DNA of 64,000 nt from Schistocephalus solidus. Its lineage: Eukaryota; Platyhelminthes; Cestoda; Diphyllobothriidea; Diphyllobothriidae. The notes under the pieces were generated by a model. It was not told the origin of the DNA. It ran no database searches and saw only the letters and a list, made by a program, of their open reading frames with translations. Each line of letters begins with the position of its first letter. The stretch's first letter is position 1. This document shows, piece after piece, positions 56,461-64,000 of the stretch. Made by a program: the position numbers and the translations under genes. The DNA is taken from positions 1-64,000 of the forward strand of contig WEDG01000348.1 of assembly GCA_017591395.1 (NCBI GenBank), read 5' to 3'.

Positions 56461-57099
56461 AAGGAACGAACATTCCAGGCTGCTAGTGTAAGTGGACTCA
56501 CCCGAGCAGCCTGGAGGGTATGGCGAGGGGGGTGGGGACGGGGGTATTATCGCTTGTTTGAGTTTTACGACCGCGTATTTTGCGAGCCGCAGCCAGCGCA
56601 GAAGACGCGATGAACAGCATTTGTTTAGGGCACCTTTTATGGCCCCTTCCTCCGCGAGGAGACAAGCAGTGCTATCCCTAAATAGGGCAGCCCGGACATC
56701 CCAGACGGTTGCCGAACTCCACTGTGGGTCATGGTTTTGTTTTAGTGGAAAAATGACCCGAGTTAGCCTGGGCCGCCTACAGGGTTGCTGTCGCCCCCAC
56801 CGTAGGAAATTTTGAGAGGGTGGAGGTGGGAAGCTCGGGAGTCGGACATACCGGGTGTGGATGCACACACAACACTTGAGACCCTCACCTGGTTTAGCCC
56901 GCCGGTCGTGTTGTTTGCCCGGGGTGTGGCCGCTGGGAAGAACCCAACTTCGAGGAGCCACAGGTGAGAGTTGGGTACCAGTTAGAGGCGGCCACAGGAG
57001 CATTCATCACCTGTACGAGACAAATGGAGCGACTAAATGCTATCTGTGTGGTGCTACCCCTAACTAATACCCCTACACTCCTGTGTGTCGGCACACTGG

Positions 57100-58440
57100 C
57101 ACCCTGGCTCCATGAAGTTATCGCACTAGCGTGGAGAGACGAGGTTGTTCCTGATGACTAGGGTTCAGGCGTCCTTCTGCCTGTCCACAAGAAGGGAGAC
57201 AAAACGAGATGCGAAAACTGTCGGGGCATAATTCTTATCGAATTTGCTGCTAAAATCTTCGCTATTGTCCTTCTCAGGCGATTCCAGGCTGTGAGCGACT
57301 CTATGACGAGGCCCAACCAAGCCGAATTTCGTGCTGGGCGTGGATGTGCTGACCAAATATTCACACTAAGGCGCATCCTTTAATTCCACCATAAGTACCA
57401 GAAACCGACGGCCGTCTGCTTTGGAGAACTCGCCGCCGCGTTCGATTCCGTCCATCGTAAATCCTTATGGTGGATAATGGCCCTAGATGGCATACCATCG
57501 AAAATCATCGCCATGATTAAGGCCTATTACAGCTGAACCACTGCGCGAATTTCGGTCCATAACAATCTTACACAACCATGCGGTATTCGTTTTGGCGTTC
57601 GAAAAAGTTTTATCCTGTCGCCTTTTCTGTTCAACTACGCTATCAACTGGATTCTCAGGAAGGCCCTGCGTGAAGAGGATGGTGTTGAGCTTGCACCCGG
57701 ACACCGGCTGACTGATCTCAACTACGCATATGATATCGCCTTACTAACTCCAAGCTGTAGTTATCTGCAGTCTATGGTTTCGCGGGTGAATGAAATCGCT
57801 AAATCGGTCGACTTGTCCATAAACGTAGGGAAGACCAAAGCTTTTTCAAGCTGCATCCCTGTCCAGGCGTAGGCACCTCTCGAGGTAAACAGGTAGACAA
57901 TTTCAAATAACTTGGAGTGAGCTTGCTGCAGAATGGACAGAGTAAGGATGAAATTGTCTCCCATCTCGATGCTGCTCGTCGGGTTTTCTCAAGCCTTAGA
58001 AAGTGCCTGTGGACATGACGCGACATTTAAATCGTCCCAAAGATTCGCGTGTACCGTGCGTCTGTTCGGTCTGTCCTCCAATATAGCTGCAAATGCTGGG
58101 CTATTCGCGTTGAAGATGAGTGAAAACTGAAGGCATTTGACCACCACTGCTTGAGGACCATCCTCCGAGTGAAGAACGCAAACTTCGTCTCAAATGCTAC
58201 AGTCCGCACTCGCTGCGAAAACATCGCAAGGATATATCAAGCCATCCAAAACGACGACTGAAGTGGTTTGGGCACGCTCTTTGTCGCCCATCTCACGAAC
58301 TCAGTGTTACTGCCCTTAAACCGGCCCCAATACCCAATTAAAGGCGTAGAGGAGGGGGTTTTCTCAAAACCTGGCTCTACACAGTTCGTTAGGACATAGG
58401 AGTTGTTCTTGGACCTTCGGTACTCGGTGTCCGACTTTTT
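57100..58440 (+). pseudogene. RTE-like LINE reverse transcriptase (second family)
   Basis: A different non-LTR RT, read in several plus frames: WLHEVIALAWRDEVVPDD near 57109, LPVHKKGDKTRCENCRGIIL near 57177, AEFRAGRGCADQIFTLRRIL near 57324, FGELAAAFDSVHRKSLWWIM (first catalytic Asp) near 57420, FILSPFLFNYAINWILRKAL near 57610, LTDLNYAYDIALLTPSCSYL near 57710 (YAYD instead of YADD), and later YQAIQN.RLKWFGHALCR and LKTWLYTVRQDIG in shifted frames to about 58440. The order fits RTE-clade elements such as those described in schistosomes. It begins within 15 bases of the 5' end of LINE copy D and lacks its own endonuclease here. Confidence 0.85.
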
Positions 58441-58449
58441 TTACTCAAG

Positions 58450-59500
58450 TACAAATTCTTAACATCCGCCCATTGGCGGACTAGGGTGTAAAACTAGAGA
58501 TAGAAAGGATAATGTTCAGAATATCGCGATTCTGGGCATTGGTGCTGTTATGGAGGTTGGAAGCGGTGTGAATTCAGGGCAAAAGGAAGACGTAAGCACT
58601 CCCGGTACATGAAGTCAAGTTGGCTGCGGAATGCGTGGGCATTAAATCAGACAGCCAATCAGCGTGCGCCTCGGCATCGATAATGTGTGATGCTTTTGCT
58701 CACGCGTGCGGCCCGATCAATAGCCAGTCGAACATCGAGATTTTCCGCGAGGCGATTCTCGCGTACGAAACAGTTAATCCACGACCGGCACGCTATGGGC
58801 CGGAATGCTCTAGAACGCCCAGTACTCAAAATAACTGAGGCACGTTTTTGATGAAAGCAGACCTCCGTGAGTTCGCAGGCTTAGAATAAAGTACTTGTTC
58901 CCGAAATCGCCTTCCTTCTCTTCCATCTTTCCGTCTGGCTATATAAGGGATGCTTATCTACCCATGTGGACCAAGATGAAAAGAGCTAGATCAACCATGT
59001 TTTGACCCAGGCAACCGAAGCAGTTAAATAGGCGACCCGCTCTCTGACATTTTAATGGCTCCAGTCAGTCTACTCCCAACACCCCCCCTCCTTCACCTGT
59101 GCTTAAACTGTTGTTTTCAATAGGCCATCGTATGGGATGTCTTAAGGTGACCTGTGGTTTCCAATCTCACACAGTACACAATCTCGTACACAGTACGACC
59201 GAAGCTACTACATACACTGATTATATAGTCGGAAGACGACTAAGAAATGGGCTTCTCAGTGATGGCTCATAGATTCTGGTCTATAAATTTAAATGGAAAA
59301 ATATGCCGAAAGGGGGCGCAACGTCTGCTTTTAGGCCATTATGTGGAGGCTGACACAAAAAGGAGACTTTTGGCTCTTTTTATCAACTTAAAAGCTTCCA
59401 TCTATAGTTTTCATCTGCTTGCGAATTTGACGAAAAATTAGCAGTTTGAGTGTCATATGATTTGGCCAGTCTATCACTGTTTGTCTGGAAGGCGATTTGG
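58450..59500. other. Anonymous sequence
   Basis: No gene recognised. Frames at 58620-58838 and 59247-59441 carry no motif. Confidence 0.4.
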
Positions 59501-59504
59501 CACA

Positions 59505-59727
59505 ATACGAGTGAGTTCCACTAGCGATCAATGCGCGTTCATCAACGAATGCAGTCGATATTCCCGATCTCAACCAACCAGACAACGAGTCCGTAGCTTA
59601 ATGATCAGAGCGTTGGACTTCTGAGCAACAGGTCGCCGGTTCGATCCTCGGATGGTACACCACCTGGGGTTGGGTATGACTGGCTAATGAGTCAGTAATT
59701 GTCATACTAGTCTCCTTTGTCGGCAAA
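59505..59727 (+). mobile_element. tRNA-derived SINE, third clear copy
   Basis: Upstream block GCGCGTTCATCAACGAATGC, then the head from 59589 (A box degraded to TAGCTTAATGA; anticodon arm GGACTTCTGAGC; B box GGTTCGATCC), then body GGTATGACTGGCTAATGAGT ending CTCCTTTGTCGG. Confidence 0.78.
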
Positions 59728-59850
59728 GCTCCCCTGCCCTTAATACCAGCCGCCGTGCGGCTACTGTGGGGGCTCGAGAGTGAGCCGTAAAGCAGACCTG
59801 GACGAGTGAATTCCGTTAGCGGTCATCAACGAATACCGGGTAATGTTCTG
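59728..59850 (+). repeat. SINE-associated block following SINE
   Basis: GCCGCCGTGCGGCTACTGTG then GGGGCTCGAGAGTGAGCCGT and TCATCAACGAAT repeats the block that precedes the SINE at 38665-38790. It therefore occurs on both sides of SINE copies, hinting at tandem SINE units. Confidence 0.65.
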
Positions 59851-59869
59851 ATAGGTGGCTGTATTTTCA

Positions 59870-60389
59870 TGCTATATGAAGGATACGCCTTTCTGCCTGT
59901 ACACTGGCCGGCAAAAGGAATATTGTATTCTTTTCTGCGATCGAGTAGTACGATCATAATAGGATCCTGTTGGCATTAGATACAGCACAAGTCACCACCG
60001 CGTGTTCGCTCCGCAGGACGCACGATCAAGACCATCGTTCGCGACGATCAAAAGGTCGTATCATCGTACAAGGACATTCAGGTGAAGTTCGAGTGGTAGG
60101 GGACTCTATCTGCTACCCCCACTCAGTTTCATCTGTAAGAAGTGGTTTAATCGAGTATTGAACAATTTTTTAAATTAAAACAATAGTCCGGTTGAAGGGT
60201 TCCTCTATGTGATGATGATTTGACATGATCAGGTGTCCCAAAATGGCCTGTAAGGAGTCAGAAAACTGGTCCAGAGAGATGGGCACGTTAGAGGCTACGC
60301 CGTCGTACGCTGTTACTGGTCAGCAATGCGAAAGGGACGAAAGGATATAATCAGTCTTGTGTGATCTCTCCTCACTGGAATCCAAATGA
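59870..60389. other. Anonymous sequence
   Basis: Nothing recognised. Confidence 0.35.
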
Positions 60390-60600
60390 AGGGCTTTTGT
60401 ATTAATGGTATGAACTAATTTTCGCTGCCATTACATATTTAAATATATTTTATAGAAAACATGCATAAACATCTCCTTTTTGTACTAAATTGGTAGCAAA
60501 GTACGTCTTCCTTGAATTTTATACTTAAATAAGGCGTATCTTGCAGTTACACATGCAGTTAACGTTTCCCAGCTAGATGCTTTATGAGAAAAGATGAAGT
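60390..60600 (+). repeat. AT-rich dispersed repeat
   Basis: TTTTATAGAAAACATGCATA near 60449, AGTACGTCTTCCTTGAATTT near 60499 and TATACTTAAATAAGGCGTAT near 60521 match the second half of the family at 18058-18414 and 8880-9340. Confidence 0.65.
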
Positions 60601-60835
60601 CTGTCAGAGCACCGGGACAATTCGTTTATTGCTCTGAGCTTTCAAACACCTCTTGCGAGAATTTCAGCCTTATCTAAATTGAATTTGTGGCCGTTTCTCG
60701 CCGATTGAGCCGCGACTTGAGAATTGGCGTCATTTCGCGGCACTGCTGCCACGTGTTTGGCAATTTGCGTCCGAAGCAGTCTTACAGTTTCACCGCAGCT
60801 GCCCCAATAGGATGCATTCGGTTTTGGCCAAAGCA
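60560..60835 (-). pseudogene. Penelope-like GIY-YIG endonuclease remnant
   Basis: The minus strand encodes RTQIAKHVAAVPRNDANSQV then AAQSARNGHKFNLDKAEILA near 60772-60640. This is the R-x3-EH, N-D-x-NSQVAAHSA, GHxFN-x-D-x-AEIL block of Penelope GIY-YIG endonucleases and is clearly different in detail from the copy at 29163-29579. IGAAAVKL just upstream may correspond to the region after GIY-YIG, in another frame. The frame ends in stops by 60610. Confidence 0.65.
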
Positions 60836-60844
60836 GTCAGCCCC

Positions 60845-61060
60845 TCGGAGAGCGCTCAGGTGAACGCATTTTCCAACACCAGTGCCGGTGAGCCAGATGG
60901 CTGAGTAATCATCACGCCATCCTCCAACACGGGTGATCAAATTTCAGCGGATAACGACCCGCATGCCGGCCATCAAACAATTAACGCACCAGAGCGCAGT
61001 CGTCATCTCTGAAGGAGGAGCTGTTAATTGCCGTAGGCGTGCAGTAGAATAGCGACAGCA
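60845..61060 (+). mobile_element. Penelope-type noncoding block
   Basis: CATTTTCCAACACCAGTGCC, GGTGAGCCAGATGGCTGAGT and CGGCCATCAAACAATTAACG then CACCAGAGCGCAGTCGTCAT recur in the same order at 61630-61760. It adjoins the Penelope endonuclease remnant. Confidence 0.55.
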
Positions 61061-61560
61061 TCCTTTAAATACAGTGGTAGTCGTGGTGGTTGACCATGCC
61101 ATGGAAGTGTTCTCACCGGTGATGGTTGTCGTGGTAGAATTTGTCCTAGTATAGCAATGGTGATGGTGGTGGAGGCGGTTTCTAAGACGGGTCCGAGGAT
61201 TTCCGACGAGACTGATCCCTGTGCGGAATGTCCGTTGACGTTGTGGACATGTTGGAAAAGGTTGGGTATGGGCGTTGTGGGTCAAAGGCGCTTGATACTT
61301 GCGGGTGACCTTTTGGTTTTTGACAGCGATCATCCGCTTGACTTCGTAGATTGTTGCTACAGTCTTCGCTACTGCTTGCCAGGCCTCCAGCCAATTTAAA
61401 GGTTCGTAAGAGAGGGCTTCATTGTTTCCTTGTAGCGTCATTTCTGTCCTTGTATGCGGGCGCCTTAAGCGAAGTCCACATAAAAGAGTGCGTTGGGCAG
61501 GCGTTCGGTACCGCGACCATGGTTGCTCCACGGTAGTGGTGTTTGCCTCAACGTGGCGTG
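61060..61560 (-). pseudogene. LINE C-terminal fragment with first finger
   Basis: The minus frame has MTLQGNNEALSYEPLNWLEA, VATIYEVKRMIAVKNQKVTR, and the finger FPTCPQRQRTFRTGISLVGN, then a His/Thr-rich linker. It aligns with the RT C-terminus and first finger of copy A (TLKKSLKQLQINPATCEDLA, IYEVNRI, TCPRCQRIFRARIGL). The second Cys is kept by shift (C-x3-R), and the first His is Asn. It lies between two blocks of the Penelope-type family, as if inserted into one. Confidence 0.65.
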
Positions 61561-61599
61561 GATACTGCGAATTCCGGTTTGTTACAAGACCCCTGTCTC

Positions 61600-61965
61600 G
61601 GGGATCCTGTCTTTCCCTTGCTCAAGCGACCAAATTTTCCAAAGCCAGTGCCGGTGGGCCAGGTGGTCGAGCAATCATCACGCTAAACTCCAAGACGGGT
61701 GACGAATTTTCATCGTGGCGGCTATCAAACAATTAGCGCACCAGAGTGCAGTCATCATCGATAAAGGGGAGTCGTTAAGTGCCATAGACATGCAGTAACA
61801 TAGGGACTGCATCCCATAAATACTATAACTCTCTGTGTACGAATTACCCGTATATGATAATGTCTCTGATGATGGGTTCGAGTTGGAATCAAAAACGTCA
61901 GGCGAATAAAGCTCTTGTCCCAGCGATCGCATCGGCTTCTTCTCAAATATTTTTTGAGCAATTTG
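61600..61965 (+). mobile_element. Penelope-type noncoding tail with GAAACGTC-like motif
   Basis: Contains the block shared with 60845-61060, then CTGATGA (61866-61872), GGGTTC/GAATC pairing, and AAAACGTCAGGCGAATAAAG then CTCTTGTCCCAGCGATCGC. The last words also occur at 32366-32400 and 32481-32500. Confidence 0.55.
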
Positions 61966-62210
61966 TTTTTATAAAATATATTTTAATTTATAAGGGCAAC
62001 GAAAATCAGTGAGAAAATTGCATACTACTTAAGTAGATGTTTTTGCCAGTGACTGGAATGAAGCTCGTTCAGAAATGAATGAAATATCTTGGGATTCGGC
62101 TGCAAGATATAAGATAGTAAAACTGCACTTAAGTAATTTGTTAAGAGTCGAAAACATTTAAAAATTTTGATTTACATTCCATGAGATAGACAATCTACTG
62201 TAAGTTGCAT
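61966..62210 (-). repeat. AT-rich dispersed repeat, inverted
   Basis: CTACTTAAGTAG (62025-62036) is a perfect 12-base palindrome. GCACTTAAGTAATTTG lies about 100 bases on, and TTACATTCCATGAGATAGAC ends the unit. On the minus strand the order matches 20878-21100. Confidence 0.65.
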
Positions 62211-64000
62211 TGTTTTATTTTACTGCGACTGTATGGAAGCCCTTAATGCTTTACCAGCCTGGTTCGCCTCAGCCAAAAGACCCAATCGTATGTGGCGCAT
62301 GAGAGGCACATATGAGTGTCTGGCCGGCCACAAAGTCGATGCTCAGATCTGGTGGCTTTGTGATAGTATTCCCAATAGATCCCAGAAGGTGTGGGAGGAG
62401 AGAGAGAGAGGTCGACTCTCATCAGCCACCCCCCCTTAACTTACGAAAAATCGCAGCGCCTGAGTCTACGTTATTCGTCAGATGCAAAAAGTATACAGTG
62501 AAAGCTGATCAGCAGAAATTATCCCTGTGAATGGACTGGTTGGGGCAAATGCCCGTGATTAGCTCCGGTAAAAAAATATCCACAGAAGCTATGATGGAGC
62601 GAAATCTTTCTTGGTGATTAGAGGTCAACCATACTATTCCCTGTTTTCAGAAAGGAAGACAGGAATGATTGACTTGACGCAAGTCCCCTCGGCATTAACG
62701 TGCAGGGGCCCACCATGCCTCTACACGGTCCACGGGCGTGATCAGACCTTGCCCCGTACATGCCGGCCTATCAAACATGCTGATCTAACAGTAGCCCATC
62801 TAAGGTTGAGATAACACAGGCGATCACCGCCTCAGACGCCTGCACCATGAACGTACACACACTTTCAACCAATCGCAGGCATTCAGGCCTCAGGTAATTA
62901 TGGGACGTGACCGTGAGCCCTGAACATGGTTTCCACACCTGGGAAAATTTCGGTCCACAAATGCCCTTATGACAGTCTGCTCCCGCGATCGCCATACCGA
63001 TGCCTACTGATGTCGCATTTCTGTCCGCCACACGCTCCCAGTCAGTTAGCTGTTGGTGTCGCGAGAGCTCGAAACCAAGCGGCGCTGCGTCCTTTGCTGA
63101 TTGGCTGCAGGCGACAAAGGGCGCAGGCTCAACGCTGGGATCCGACAACTGCACTGGCTGTCAGCACACATCTGAAGAGACTGCTGGCAGCAACTGCTTG
63201 TTCAGTGAACAATTTAAAGTTTAATCAAGCTTATCTGTTTTTTCTGATTTGTAATTTGGGAATTTTAGTTTTTCAAGCATCGCATACCTTCGACACACAA
63301 TCTCTCCCTCTTTCCAGCACGTATTGGCATTTTTAGCATACATCCTGTCGATGCGAGTGTGCCCACTTGCTTGAAAGATGCACCCACGCCTAATTAATCC
63401 GTCGGCTGAATTTTCAAAAAACTCAACTCGCAGTTTCGAGGCTGTGAAGTTTGCACCACAACTCCAGCTAGCGATACAGCCCTGTTATGATAGTCCATGG
63501 GGTCTGCTTAATCGTACAAGGGCTTAAGATTAGAGGATTCCCTAATTGTATCATTCACCCAACAGAAGGCATCCTTCGTGTTAAAGGTTGCTAGTTAAAA
63601 AAAAAATAACTGGAAGGGGGTGGGGAGAAATCGTACTTCTAATCGATATTTCTTGCCGAATTTTTGCAAGCCCTTGGAAGTTTCTATGCGCTCGCCATGT
63701 TAATATCATAGATATGGTGACCACTATTGCTGGGGTCTACGTGCAGATGACAAGTGAGAGCTGGACCGTTTTTGTTGATCTTTGGCTGAGAACGATCCTT
63801 CACAGATGTCCAGTCATTCTGACTCTGTCTGACCACTGAACCACATGGAGTGTGGGAGGGGGGGGGGGGTGGGGTGGCGAGGTGAGGGAGTGGGAGAAAC
63901 TGAAAGCAATAACACGCCGGTTCGCCTCGCAGCAACCTGATTCACACCCAGGCCATGATTGCTCCCCATGAAGTTGGGCGGATGAATCCTCAGCTTCTGG
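62211..64000. other. Anonymous sequence with open frames and a G-rich tract
   Basis: No gene recognised. The best frame is minus 63154-62771 (127 residues) with Cys/His and Ser content but no family motif; the opposite strand is also open over it (62926-63336), which weakens it. A poly-G tract lies near 63858-63870. Confidence 0.4.

Larger units (their letters stand above)
54760..57086 (-). mobile_element. Zinc-finger LINE 5' half, copy D
   Basis: Minus strand. 5' leader from 57086, EEP at 56460-55800, RT N-terminal half at 55760-54760, ending after AARQLQ-equivalent sequence (GCTGGCGGGCGGCAAAGATC on the plus strand at 54761). The RT catalytic part, fingers and tail are missing. It faces copy C with 5' ends outward. 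Confidence 0.87.

Overview
The window looks like a gene-poor, repeat-dominated stretch of a eukaryotic (metazoan) genome. I infer a flatworm, most likely a diphyllobothriidean (pseudophyllidean) tapeworm. The reasons are long (TA)n, (TAG)n and (CT)n microsatellites, tRNA-derived SINEs, Penelope-like elements, a mariner remnant, and many copies of a non-LTR retrotransposon whose endonuclease-RT protein ends in C2H2 fingers of the type C-x2-C-x12-H-x3-H with a GEPVPGAPTYS-like linker. I associate that element with such tapeworms from memory; no search was run. I found no host gene, rRNA, functional tRNA gene or CRISPR that I can defend.

Layout. 0-1 kb: inverted tRNA-SINEs and (TA)n. 1.3-2.7 kb: Penelope-type tail, part of a miniature inverted-repeat element (MITE) and a worn LINE tail. 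5.5-8.7 kb: 5'-truncated LINE copy on the minus strand (copy E). 11.10-21.07 kb: a large palindrome with two ~2.66 kb, near-identical inverted arms, each carrying a MITE end, LINE finger region and LINE 3' tail, around a ~4.65 kb loop without recognisable genes. 21.5-22.9 kb: AT-rich repeat and Penelope reverse transcriptase. 25.6-26.4 kb: mariner remnant and a second MITE. 27.4-31.5 kb: microsatellites, LINE tails and a Penelope GIY-YIG endonuclease remnant. 32.9-37.3 kb: the most complete LINE (copy B), with 5' leader, EEP endonuclease, RT, fingers and 3' tail. 38.5-41.6 kb: SINEs, an EEP fragment and an element-like insert with short terminal repeats. 42.15-44.87 kb: 5'-truncated LINE (copy A) and a complete ~0.4 kb MITE with ~50 bp inverted ends and a TTAGGG-like interior. 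45.5-48.1 kb: LINE scraps. 52.8-58.4 kb: two 5' halves of the same LINE facing each other (copies C and D), abutting a different RTE-like RT. 59.5-62.2 kb: SINE, Penelope endonuclease and tails, a LINE finger fragment and AT-rich repeats. The rest is anonymous sequence.

How it works together. Every recognised coding region belongs to a mobile element and all are damaged by stops, frameshifts or deletions. The LINE copies complement one another: B gives the domain order in one reading frame, E keeps an intact FADD RT active site and the RT C-terminal half, and A and the arms give the fingers and the 3' tail. Together they imply a parental element of roughly 5 kb encoding EEP-RT-zinc fingers. 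Identities and family borders are by-eye estimates.
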